Numbered from the stretch's first letter, positions 1 through 6,313 are shown. The stretch: DNA of 6,883 nucleotides from Promethearchaeia archaeon (GCA_029856445.1 JAHQWY010000199.1:1-6883), one strand, 5' to 3'. Notes: generated by a model not told the origin, from the sequence alone. Made by a program: numbers and translations.

Positions 1-170
1 CTTAGAATAGCAGCACTCATCGCTGAAACTATACCATCGTTAACGTCCCTCGCAAGTGCAGAACAAATTGGAAGGCCTTGAACACTCACGATGGCTGAAC
101 CCTGAATGTCAGGATTTATGGCTTCCATTTGACGTAACAAGTCAGTGAGTTCAGCGATATTTTCACTCAA
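1..170 (-). CDS. Roadblock/LC7 domain protein, partial (C-terminus beyond left edge)
   Basis: Reverse-strand reading gives 56 residues open to the window edge. They match the N-terminal half of an archaeal Roadblock/LC7 domain: a first helix (ELTDLLRQME, residues 7-16), then PDIQGSAIVS (20-29), the hairpin VQGLPICSAL (30-39), and DVNDGIVSAMSAAIL (42-56), which starts the long central helix. Family members are small scaffold or regulatory proteins, often partnering Ras-like or MglA-like GTPases, and are strongly expanded in Asgard archaea. The start is set by context. An in-frame TAA lies at 174-176, and the only codon between it and the conserved first helix that can start translation is TTG at 168-170, giving M-S-E-N; the next Met (residue 15) would delete the first helix. 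No Shine-Dalgarno sequence is visible. GC is about 44% by hand count (75 of 170), well above the neighbours. The GTPase partner is unknown. The family is clear even though only half the domain is present. Confidence 0.88.
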   Translation of the reverse strand, partial: MSENIAELTDLLRQMEAINPDIQGSAIVSVQGLPICSALARDVNDGIVSAMSAAIL

Positions 171-329
171 AAATTAATCAACATGAATAAGTAGATGTTT
201 AATATTCTAATAATAAAATTATATTATAAAATTATTCTTATTTTTGATCTAATTTTAATGTTAACTTTAGTATAAAAGTTAATACTTATTTAAAAAATAT
301 TTTTATCAAAATCCACATTAGTAATTTTA
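171..329. promoter_or_regulatory. Divergent AT-rich intergenic region (Roadblock / map promoters)
   Basis: These 159 bp separate two divergently transcribed genes and contain no credible coding sequence. The stretch is very AT-rich and must hold both promoters. On the plus side the best TATA-like element is TATAAAAG at 271-278, described separately. On the minus side several A/T-only tracts (about 200-240) could serve as the Roadblock TATA box, but none stands out. Confidence 0.55.
261..282 (+). promoter_or_regulatory. Putative TATA box of map enclosed in a perfect 8-bp inverted repeat
   Basis: TTAACTTT (261-268) and AAAGTTAA (275-282) are perfect reverse complements separated by the six bases AGTATA. 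The TATA-like sequence TATAAAAG (271-278) lies across the spacer and right arm. It ends 51 bp before the map ATG, so transcription would start near 298-302 and leave a leader of about 30 nt. A dyad overlapping a TATA box is a common arrangement for archaeal repressor operators, but AT-rich DNA produces such palindromes by chance. The regulatory role is inferred. Confidence 0.4.
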
Positions 330-1307
330 ATGAATGAGAATCAAAAATCAAATAGTGAAACTCAAGAAGAAAAAAGCAAGGAAGAATTAGAAAAAGAAGA
401 AGAAGATCGAATCAAATTAGAATCACTTAGAAAGGCAGGAGAAATAGCGCAAAATGTTAAGAAAGATATTAAACCAAAAATTAAAGTAGGAACAAGTGCA
501 TTGGAAATAGTTTCTATGACTGAAGCAAAAATTGAAGAATTAGGCGGATTATGTGCATTTCCCGTAAATTTGTGTATAAATAATATTGCTGCTCATTATA
601 CCTCACCTTTAAAAGATGATGGTTTAATAATTAATGAAGAGGATTTAGTTAAAATTGATTTAGGAGTGCATATCGAAGGGTATATTGTCGATACGGCATT
701 TACAATAAATTTCAATGAAGACGAATCTCTTGAAAATATTGTACAATCTACAGAGGTCGCTCTTGACGCAGCAAAAATGTTGGTAAAACCAAAAGTAAAT
801 ACAAGAGATTTGGGGAAAAAAATTGAAGATATTGTTAGGGGTTTTAAATACAATCCAATAAAAGAACTCGGTGGTCATCAAATTGAGAGATGGACTGTTC
901 ATGGTAAAAAACAATTACCTGAATTGGGTTCACAAGGAGGAGATATAATGGAGGAAGGTGAAGTATTCTCGATAGAAATATTTGCTAGTACAGGTGAAGG
1001 ATCTGTTCATAATACACAATATTCTCATATATATGAGTTAAATCCGTACTCTGGGAGAGTTCCTTTACGTAGAAAAGCTTCTAAGCAACTATTGGGGTAT
1101 GTTAATAAAAATTATAAAACTTTACCCTTTGCTGAAAGATGGTTAGGTAAAGAGTTCAGGATGGGTGTTGCATTTGGGCTACAGGAGTTAGTACAACAAG
1201 GTAAGTTACAAGCTCATTTTGTATTAGCGGAGAAAAAAGGAGTTTTTGTGGCTCAAACTGAAGAAACTATTATAGTTAAGGAAGATGGATATGAGCAACT
1301 AACTTAA
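330..1307 (+). CDS. map: Methionine aminopeptidase, type 2 (archaeal/eukaryotic MetAP2)
   Basis: This cytosolic metalloprotease removes the initiator methionine from nascent proteins whose second residue is small. The 325-residue product has the pita-bread fold signature with every catalytic residue in place: H89 (NNIAAHYTSP), metal ligands D110 (VKIDLG) and D121 (GYIVDTAFT), H183 (LGGHQIERW), H191 (TVHG), E216 (FSIEIFAS) and E311 (AQTEETIIV). Their spacing agrees closely with the Pyrococcus furiosus enzyme as I recall it. The helical insertion between H183 and E311 (around residues 240-300) marks type 2 rather than type 1. The core begins near residue 27. Before it lies a Glu/Lys-rich segment (residues 2-26) that usual archaeal enzymes of about 295 residues lack. 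The ATG at 330 has no obvious Shine-Dalgarno sequence but a TATA-like box lies 51 bp upstream. A Met inside the extension would not be a better start, because the next Met (residue 63) lies within the conserved domain. Confidence 0.96.
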   Translation: MNENQKSNSETQEEKSKEELEKEEEDRIKLESLRKAGEIAQNVKKDIKPKIKVGTSALEIVSMTEAKIEELGGLCAFPVNLCINNIAAHYTSPLKDDGLIINEEDLVKIDLGVHIEGYIVDTAFTINFNEDESLENIVQSTEVALDAAKMLVKPKVNTRDLGKKIEDIVRGFKYNPIKELGGHQIERWTVHGKKQLPELGSQGGDIMEEGEVFSIEIFASTGEGSVHNTQYSHIYELNPYSGRVPLRRKASKQLLGYVNKNYKTLPFAERWLGKEFRMGVAFGLQELVQQGKLQAHFVLAEKKGVFVAQTEETIIVKEDGYEQLT

Positions 1308-1322
1308 GATAATATCTTCTCT

Positions 1323-1331
1323 CTATAAATA
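1323..1331 (+). promoter_or_regulatory. Putative TATA box of the GT4 glycosyltransferase gene
   Basis: CTATAAATA sits in the 43-bp gap after map, centred about 24 bp before the ATG at 1351. That is the usual archaeal TATA-to-start-site distance, so the transcript would be essentially leaderless. No Shine-Dalgarno sequence is present, which fits. The gene may thus have its own promoter rather than depend on readthrough from map. This is inferred from one motif match. Confidence 0.42.
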
Positions 1332-1350
1332 CAAAATTTTCAAATTAATT

Positions 1351-2457
1351 ATGGAAAAATTAAATATTTGTCTTGTGTCTCTTACTATCGCCCCAGACAC
1401 TCAAGATGGGGCTGGAAAGAGTTTTAGAGGAATTTTTGATTATCTGAGAAAACAAGGTCATAATGTTAAACTAATAACTGGTAAATGGAATAATGCTCTC
1501 AATGATCCTGATATTATTCAGTTTGATTTAATACCAAGACGTTTTCTTTGGGCACCTCAATTTATGCTGAAAGCCTTTAAATATATCAATAGTTATGATT
1601 TCAATATTTTTCATGGAAATGCACCAAAAGGTACTTTACCTATAATTCTATCTGGAAAAAATAAATTCATAACAACTATTCATGATATGGGGCCCTTTGA
1701 AACAAGTTTTACTAAAATTCCTTTAGAGAGATATTTAATTAAATTAGCTGTACAAAGAGCCACAATGATAACTACCGTTTCAGATTTTATTAAAAAAGAG
1801 ATAAAATATTTTGTGCCAAAAGCAGATAGCGATAAGATTTACATTCATTACAATGGGATAGAAGAAAAATTTAAACCATATCCAAAAGAAGCAGAAAAAT
1901 TAAAAGAGAGATTAAATATAGAAGGTCCAGTTCTTTTGTATATTGGTAGAATTGCCTTCTATAAAGGTGTAGATGATATCATTGCAGCTTACAAAATTGC
2001 TAAGAAAGAAATACCTAATCTTAACTTGGTTATTGGTGGGAAACCTGACTTTCAGATGGAAAAAAAATATGAAGAATGGAAAACTAAATACAAGGATATT
2101 CATTTTGTCGGTTTTGTGAATGAGCAAGTACTACCTCATTATTATTCAATGGGCGATGTTTTTATTACGTATTCTTACGCTTCAGAAGGATTTGGTTTAA
2201 CCCCAATTGAAGCAATTGCATGTGGTACTCCTGTAGTATGTTCATCAATGGCAGCTTATAAAGAAATTTTACAAAATAATGCGATCTTTGTACCCCCTCG
2301 AAATCCCTCTCAACTGGCTAATGAAATTGTTAATTTATTGAGAGACGAGTCAAAAAAAAAAGCGTTGATAGAAAAGGCTCAAAGTTTTATAAAAAGATAT
2401 ACATGGGATTCAGTTGGGAAGAAACTTGAAAAAGTATATTTAAAATTTTTAAACTAG
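1351..2457 (+). CDS. GT4-family glycosyltransferase (GT-B fold)
   Basis: The 368-residue length and motifs match GT4 retaining glycosyltransferases, which move a sugar from a nucleotide-sugar donor to a lipid, glycan or other acceptor. The N-terminal acceptor domain opens with a hydrophobic strand (NICLVSLTIAP) and a Gly-rich loop (DGAGKSFRG, 19-27), followed by TTIHD (108-112) and ITTVSDF (140-146). The linker carries the NGIE motif (168-171). The donor domain has LLYIGR (195-200), K205, VIGGKPD (227-233), FVGF (252-255), and the catalytic EX7E pair E279 and E287 in SEGFGLTPIEA, followed by CGTPVV (291-296). There is no signal peptide or transmembrane segment, so it acts on the cytoplasmic side. 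Donor and acceptor cannot be read from sequence. It follows map by 43 bp on the same strand and converges with the DUF354 gene. It might build glycans used by the oligosaccharyltransferase encoded in part nearby, but that is speculation. Confidence 0.92.
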   Translation: MEKLNICLVSLTIAPDTQDGAGKSFRGIFDYLRKQGHNVKLITGKWNNALNDPDIIQFDLIPRRFLWAPQFMLKAFKYINSYDFNIFHGNAPKGTLPIILSGKNKFITTIHDMGPFETSFTKIPLERYLIKLAVQRATMITTVSDFIKKEIKYFVPKADSDKIYIHYNGIEEKFKPYPKEAEKLKERLNIEGPVLLYIGRIAFYKGVDDIIAAYKIAKKEIPNLNLVIGGKPDFQMEKKYEEWKTKYKDIHFVGFVNEQVLPHYYSMGDVFITYSYASEGFGLTPIEAIACGTPVVCSSMAAYKEILQNNAIFVPPRNPSQLANEIVNLLRDESKKKALIEKAQSFIKRYTWDSVGKKLEKVYLKFLN

Positions 2458-2506
2458 AGAGAATACTTATTGGAAACTCCTCTATTTTGTAGAAACAATT
2501 TCAAAT
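2458..2506. other. Convergent intergenic spacer between GT4 and DUF354 genes
   Basis: Only 49 bp separate the two stop codons. The plus strand has a TTTT run at 2485-2488 and a TTTTT run at 2511-2515, the latter inside the end of the opposing gene. Archaeal transcription can terminate at such U-tracts without a strong hairpin, and I see no strong stem-loop here. A role as bidirectional terminator is likely from position but is not demonstrated by a clear motif. Confidence 0.3.
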
Positions 2507-3616
2507 TTAGTTTTTATTCAGTTTGTTTTTAACAAATTCAAAGCAAATTTCTATTGGATTCTCATATTGACTAATTTTTTCTTTAATTAATCTAATATTA
2601 AATCTTTCAGCTAATGGTCCCTGAGCTAGTATTTCTTTTGCTCGCTTACTTATTTCATCAGCATTTTTAATATGTTCTAAAGGAAATCCATTCTTTATTA
2701 AAAATTTCTCCTGAGGTGCAGAATCACCTGGAAAGAACTCTATGCTAGGAACATTCAATAGACTTGATTCTCTTACTATTGTCCCGCCACCACTAATAAT
2801 TAGAGATCCATAGAAACACAAATCAACCATATTTGGTAAGTATTGAGTAATAATGATATTTTTATCTTTTCTTAATTCTTTCAATTTTTTGAGAAGAAAT
2901 CCTTTTTGCTCTTCAGATCTAACTAAAAGGATATATTTATGATTAGGAAATTCTTGATAAATAGGTGGGACAAATTTGCTTATCAATGTCTCAGCAGGGT
3001 TAAGTTTGTCGATAAAATAACTAGCATGAGCAGGTTCGCTTCTTATTAATAGATAGTTACCTTTTTCTAAATCAAACTTATCCAATACATCTGGATTAGG
3101 ATTATACTCTGATAACCATGCGATTTCATCCAAACCATTATAGCGAATTATTTTCTCTGGATCAGCATGAAGCTTTAAATAATGTTCAATAGGGATACAT
3201 TTTGGGGTTATTATATTCTCTATGAAAGGATGTATTAATTTACACACAGCAATATTGCGTGGCTCATCATTAATCCCAATTGATGGGATTTGTAATCCAT
3301 ATGCTATTCGTGTTCCTTCTATGGATAAAAAAGTCACAAAATAATCAGGTGAAAATGGTTTTATTAAAGGAAGAAGATCTTTCAATCGATCTATATAGGT
3401 TTTTAGTTTATTCTCTAATTTTTCCCCTCCATGTTTACCAATCTTCTTATATATTGTATTATAGTCATCTAAAATTTGATATGTTGAATCATAATCTCGA
3501 GCGGTAATTAGAAGATCAGATTCTTCATTTTCAAATCTCCTAATCAAGGAATGAAACATAATCGCAGTTTTAGGTTGTTCAATATCTATCCAAATTTTTT
3601 TTTTCGCAAGGCTCAT
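2507..3616 (-). CDS. DUF354 family protein (GT-B-like, UDP-GlcNAc 2-epimerase-like fold)
   Basis: The 369-residue product matches the DUF354 family common in archaea. It opens with KKIWIDIEQPKTAIMFHSLI (6-25), like the family's usual strand plus P-x-x-x-x-F/H loop. It then has LLITARDYD (35-43), KIGKHGG (58-64), a region ending IPSIGINDEP (110-119), YNGLDEIAWL (159-168), IRSEPAHASY (191-200), and the most diagnostic segment SGGGTIVRESSLLNVPSI (275-292), which resembles the nucleotide-sugar pocket of UDP-GlcNAc 2-epimerases and GT-B enzymes. No signal peptide or membrane segment is visible. The biochemical function of the family is not established to my knowledge; sugar-nucleotide or glycan chemistry is inferred from fold. 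The start at 3616 places an A10 run at codons 5-8. The gene is last of three on the minus strand, 115 bp after the MazG-like gene. A TATATA-like sequence at 3631-3640 is rather close to the start, so its own promoter is uncertain. Confidence 0.85.
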   Translation of the reverse strand: MSLAKKKIWIDIEQPKTAIMFHSLIRRFENEESDLLITARDYDSTYQILDDYNTIYKKIGKHGGEKLENKLKTYIDRLKDLLPLIKPFSPDYFVTFLSIEGTRIAYGLQIPSIGINDEPRNIAVCKLIHPFIENIITPKCIPIEHYLKLHADPEKIIRYNGLDEIAWLSEYNPNPDVLDKFDLEKGNYLLIRSEPAHASYFIDKLNPAETLISKFVPPIYQEFPNHKYILLVRSEEQKGFLLKKLKELRKDKNIIITQYLPNMVDLCFYGSLIISGGGTIVRESSLLNVPSIEFFPGDSAPQEKFLIKNGFPLEHIKNADEISKRAKEILAQGPLAERFNIRLIKEKISQYENPIEICFEFVKNKLNKN

Positions 3617-3731
3617 TTCTATACTATTAACATATAAAATAATTAATGTTTTTCGTGAAAGAATAGAATATTTTTTAGAAATTTTGACGGTTTATAGGAT
3701 TTTCTAATTTTTTATAAGGTTTTATACAAAG

Positions 3732-4031
3732 TTATTTTTCTTTCCCGCAAACACAGGGATTAGATTTGCATTTTATACACATATTAGGGTATTTTTTGAA
3801 TAAAGCATATTCGAGATCAATATCTAATAAATTTGCTAAAGACGTTGTCCAAGCAATAATATCTGCTAATTCTTCCGATGCTTTAATTTTATCGATCTCT
3901 TGATTCTTTAAAAGATGTGCTAATTCCCCAATTTCTTCTATTAACCATATGAAAGAATTCTTAACGCCTCTTGAGTTATCCTGTTCAAAATAAAGATTTT
4001 TAATTAGTTTTTGAAATTCTGATATTTTCAT
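3732..4031 (-). CDS. MazG-like nucleotide pyrophosphohydrolase with C-terminal Cys knuckle
   Basis: At 99 residues this is a single-domain all-alpha NTP pyrophosphatase of the MazG-like superfamily. These enzymes hydrolyse (d)NTPs, often non-canonical ones, to monophosphate and pyrophosphate using Mg2+. The metal-binding motif is intact: E32-E33-x-x-E36 (IEEIGELAHLL) on the second helix and E54-x-x-D57 (EELADIIAWT) on the third. After the helical core, residues 81-95 carry KYPNMCIKCKSNPCVC, a C-x2-C-x4-C-x-C arrangement (C85, C88, C93, C95) that probably binds zinc. I recall similar tails in other archaeal and bacterial MazG-like proteins. The gene begins 46 bp after the Sec61 beta stop on the same strand, so co-transcription is possible, but a TATA-like TTATATTT at 4057-4064 suggests an own, nearly leaderless promoter. 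Substrate is unknown; nucleotide-pool cleaning is the usual family role. Confidence 0.88.
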   Translation of the reverse strand: MKISEFQKLIKNLYFEQDNSRGVKNSFIWLIEEIGELAHLLKNQEIDKIKASEELADIIAWTTSLANLLDIDLEYALFKKYPNMCIKCKSNPCVCGKEK

Positions 4032-4056
4032 TTAAGAAAGTAAAGAATTTAAATTA

Positions 4057-4064
4057 AAATATAA
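4057..4064 (-). promoter_or_regulatory. Putative TATA box of the MazG-like gene
   Basis: On the minus strand TTATATTT is centred about 30 bp upstream of the ATG at 4031, which would give a leader of only a few nucleotides. No Shine-Dalgarno sequence precedes the start. The surrounding DNA is nearly all A/T, so chance matches are easy. Confidence 0.28.
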
Positions 4065-4077
4065 TTAAATATTCTGA

Positions 4078-4302
4078 TTAACCCCCCCCACCAGGTGTAA
4101 AAAGCCACTCGAAAATACCCATATGCGCTAATATAACTAACATAATTAAAGCTATAGATAAAATAATTGTACTTATTGGTCCCACCTTGATACCAATTGA
4201 ACTATCTTCAAAAAATCGCATTAATCCTGCTCCTCCCATAGGCATAGGAGTACTTCCACTTCTTCTCTTCTTACGCCTAGATTGAGATCGTCTGGTTGAC
4301 AT
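4078..4302 (-). CDS. secG: Sec61 beta subunit of the protein translocon (archaeal SecG)
   Basis: This 74-residue single-span membrane protein is the small non-essential-type subunit of the SecYE-beta channel, which moves secretory and membrane proteins across the cytoplasmic membrane. The N-terminus is strongly basic (RRSQSRRKKRR, 4-14) and cytosolic. Next comes the family signature GLMRFFEDSSIGIKVGP (26-42), where the F-x-x-x-x-x-G-I-K-x-G-P pattern is diagnostic of archaeal and eukaryotic Sec61 beta. One transmembrane helix follows (about 43-60). The tail GIFEWLFTPGGGG (62-74) extends past the helix to the outside and ends in four glycines, somewhat longer than the compact archaeal forms I know. 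The glycines come from a G8 run on the coding strand, so the last few residues depend on that run being read correctly. The gene is divergent from the ribophorin I-like gene and heads the minus-strand cluster. Confidence 0.95.
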   Translation of the reverse strand: MSTRRSQSRRKKRRSGSTPMPMGGAGLMRFFEDSSIGIKVGPISTIILSIALIMLVILAHMGIFEWLFTPGGGG

Positions 4303-4358
4303 AATAAAAAAACATCATTAGAATTATTAAATGTAATAATAACCGAAAAAATTTAAAA

Positions 4359-4370
4359 TTTTATATAAAA
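4359..4370 (-). promoter_or_regulatory. Putative TATA box of the Sec61 beta gene
   Basis: TTTTATATAAAA is a perfect palindrome centred about 62 bp upstream of the Sec61 beta start at 4302. With the usual archaeal spacing, transcription would begin near 4338-4342 and leave a leader of about 36-40 nt. Because the element is symmetrical it could also act in the other direction. Confidence 0.38.
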
Positions 4371-4394
4371 GTTTTAAAAATATATTTTAATAAA

Positions 4395-4404
4395 TTTTTA
4401 TAAA
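4395..4404 (+). promoter_or_regulatory. Putative TATA box of the ribophorin I-like gene
   Basis: TTTTTATAAA is centred about 51 bp before the ATG at 4451, predicting a start site near 4425 and a leader of about 25 nt. A purine-rich AAAGAGAAG at 4432-4440 lies 10 bp before the ATG and could be a weak ribosome binding site. This is one of the few starts in the window with any such candidate. Confidence 0.38.
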
Positions 4405-4450
4405 CGGTATTCATTATTTTTAAATAATTTTAAAGAGAAGTAATCAGATT

Positions 4451-6289
4451 ATGTTGAAAAAAGTACGAGCACCATTAATTTTCCTAATCGCTCTGATATT
4501 TTTGTCCCTCCTTCCGATTATATCAGAATTTGATTATATGGAAAATGATGATATCCAACAACCAACATATTCAGCCAGTTTGGAGGGTGCGGAAAATATC
4601 TTGGTAACCAACCTTTTTCGGGTAGCTAATCTAACTGGTTATGGTTTCGCTTCCTTTGAAGAATCATTAACGATTAAAAATTTCAATGATAATCCTATCA
4701 CTTCAATTATGGTTGGAATTCCTTTAGCTGATGTCGATGAATTAATCTATTTTAAAAGTACTGGAGATAAAGGTAATACTTTGCATACTGAACGCTCATA
4801 TATGGTTATAGGTGATTATGAAATGTTTGCAATATACTTCGATTCTCCTTTATTACCACATCAATCGAAATCTATCAAATTTTTGCATCAATATAAAAAC
4901 CTTATAACTTTCGCTCTAGCAGAAAAACAGTACATTTATTATAGTGGCCTTGCATATCCAGTATTACCATATAGAGCGGAAGGAGATATTAAATCGTACT
5001 ATTACTTACCAAAAAAATCAGCCGACATCAATGGTGGTTGGGGTTTTGAAAATGAAGAACCAGAATACTTTATACGTTATGAACTAATTTTTATAGAATC
5101 ACAGATCGGAGAATTGATACTCACACCATATATGGAAAATTTAAACAATTTAAAGTATATTAATATTAATTTTTCTCATACAACATTATCAAAGATGGAA
5201 ATTATTGAAACTAATAGAGAAATTTACGTCTCACCATGGGGGATATTTAAAGTAAAAGAAGAGTTTACAATCGAAAATTTAGGAATTCTCTCTTATAACA
5301 ATGTTACAGTTAATATCCCTTATAAAGCTAAAGATATAGCAGTAACAGACGACCTAGGAAGTTTGGATATAATAATCGGGTCTTCCGATAATAAGGAAAC
5401 GAAAGAACTATTAATTAATTTCAAAACTAATCGTATCACATTAATACCTCATACCTCTTATAAGTTTAATATGGAATATTATTTACCTTTTGACGAATAC
5501 TATTCTCCAAACTGGTTTCAAGGATCAGTACAACTTGATATTTTTACAACTAAATCTGAATTTCTTGGAAGACTTCAAACTGTAAAAATCATCATAGATG
5601 GTTGTGATAAAATTAACCATATTACCGAAGCTCCACAAACTATAAAAAAATCACATGGTAATATTATATTAACTTATAAATCGGATTATGTTACCCCTTT
5701 TGAAAATATGGTAATCCAATTTACCTTTACAATTGATTTATTCGATTTGCTCCTTAGACCTATAATTTTTATGATAATAATATCGTCTATTGCCTCAATT
5801 TATGTTTTAACTGTTAAAGCAAGAAAAAAAGAACGTGATACGATTGTGTTAAAGAGAGAATTTATTCCAGTTAATGAAATCCGCGAATTTTCTTCTTTAT
5901 ATGAAGAAAAAAATGCTTTAATATTAGAAATACGACAAGCAGAAGAAAGCGCAAGAAGAAAGAAAATAGCGAAAAAGAATTACAAAAATATTTTAGATAA
6001 AAATACTTCAAAAATAGATGAAATACTAAAAGAAATAAATCCTTTTAAAAAGATTTTATTAGAAACTAATATTACTTTTGAAAACGTGATAAAAAGGTTA
6101 GATCTTCTAGAAGCAGAACGAATTAGTGTTAATGATAGTTTAAATCTTTTAGATTCTCGATATAAAAGAGGCAGATTACCCTCCAGAGCGGCTTATCAAA
6201 AATTATCTGATGATTTCAAGAAAAGGAGAAAAAAAATTGAGAGAAATATTGACAAATTAATTCAACAATTAAGAAGTTACCTTATATAA
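4451..6289 (+). CDS. ost1: Ribophorin I / Ost1-like oligosaccharyltransferase subunit
   Basis: The 612-residue protein has the topology of eukaryotic ribophorin I (about 607 residues in human). It has an N-terminal signal or anchor helix (about 7-25), a long external domain (26-432), one membrane helix (about 433-455) and a basic helical cytosolic tail (456-612). Compared with human ribophorin I from memory, conserved points include REIYVSPWGIFKVKEE (256-271; human has a similar SHWGNIAVEE), AKDIAVTDDLG (293-303), EYYLPFDEYY (342-351), QTVKIII (376-382), a F-T-F stretch leading into the membrane helix, and a C-terminal helix LSDDFKKRRKKIERNIDKLI. Ribophorin I is a non-catalytic subunit of the complex that transfers lipid-linked glycan to Asn of nascent proteins; the catalytic STT3/AglB is not in this window. 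External N-x-S/T sequons occur at N60, N240 and N284. A Trm112-like gene follows after 24 bp. Homologues have been reported in Asgard archaea; glycosylation in this organism is inferred. Confidence 0.87.
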   Translation: MLKKVRAPLIFLIALIFLSLLPIISEFDYMENDDIQQPTYSASLEGAENILVTNLFRVANLTGYGFASFEESLTIKNFNDNPITSIMVGIPLADVDELIYFKSTGDKGNTLHTERSYMVIGDYEMFAIYFDSPLLPHQSKSIKFLHQYKNLITFALAEKQYIYYSGLAYPVLPYRAEGDIKSYYYLPKKSADINGGWGFENEEPEYFIRYELIFIESQIGELILTPYMENLNNLKYININFSHTTLSKMEIIETNREIYVSPWGIFKVKEEFTIENLGILSYNNVTVNIPYKAKDIAVTDDLGSLDIIIGSSDNKETKELLINFKTNRITLIPHTSYKFNMEYYLPFDEYYSPNWFQGSVQLDIFTTKSEFLGRLQTVKIIIDGCDKINHITEAPQTIKKSHGNIILTYKSDYVTPFENMVIQFTFTIDLFDLLLRPIIFMIIISSIASIYVLTVKARKKERDTIVLKREFIPVNEIREFSSLYEEKNALILEIRQAEESARRKKIAKKNYKNILDKNTSKIDEILKEINPFKKILLETNITFENVIKRLDLLEAERISVNDSLNLLDSRYKRGRLPSRAAYQKLSDDFKKRRKKIERNIDKLIQQLRSYLI

Positions 6290-6313
6290 AAAGTCTCTAT
6301 TGTGTAAAAATTC

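Larger units (their letters stand above)
4303..4450. promoter_or_regulatory. Divergent promoter region between Sec61 beta and ribophorin I-like genes
   Basis: These 148 bp of almost pure A/T separate the two genes and contain no coding potential that I can support. Each strand has one TATA-like box at a plausible distance from its gene, so the two promoters lie about 30 bp apart, back to back. Shared regulation of the two translocon-associated genes is possible. No clear operator dyad stands out from the A/T background. Confidence 0.55.

Noticed and set aside
126..128. Alternative ATG start (Met15) for the Roadblock gene.
   Set aside because: It would remove most of the conserved first helix, while the TTG at 168-170 gives a full-length domain N-terminus.
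596..914. Two minus-strand open frames opposite map (596-853 and 660-914).
   Set aside because: They lie wholly within the conserved MetAP2 gene, and their translations show no recognisable domain.
1912..2127. Minus-strand open frame opposite the glycosyltransferase gene.
   Set aside because: It is a shadow of the GT4 donor domain; the Phe/Ile-rich translation is what antisense of Lys/Glu codons gives.
3280..3507. Plus-strand open frame of 75 codons opposite the DUF354 gene.
   Set aside because: It overlaps a well-supported gene on the other strand and has no motif.
3595..3604. A10 run (coding strand) at codons 5-8 of the DUF354 gene as a programmed slippage site.
   Set aside because: A second A10 run occurs at 2352-2361 in the GT4 gene, and such runs are expected in AAA-rich, AT-rich coding sequence; both frames continue normally.
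3631..3640. TATA-like sequence before the DUF354 gene.
   Set aside because: Its centre is only about 19 bp from the ATG, closer than the normal TATA to start-site distance, so I did not list it as a promoter.
3689..3726. Imperfect direct repeat (GGTTTATAGG and GGTTTTATAC) in the 115-bp spacer after the MazG-like gene.
   Set aside because: The copies are short and imperfect, in a spacer that is nearly all A/T; no further copy or hairpin was seen.
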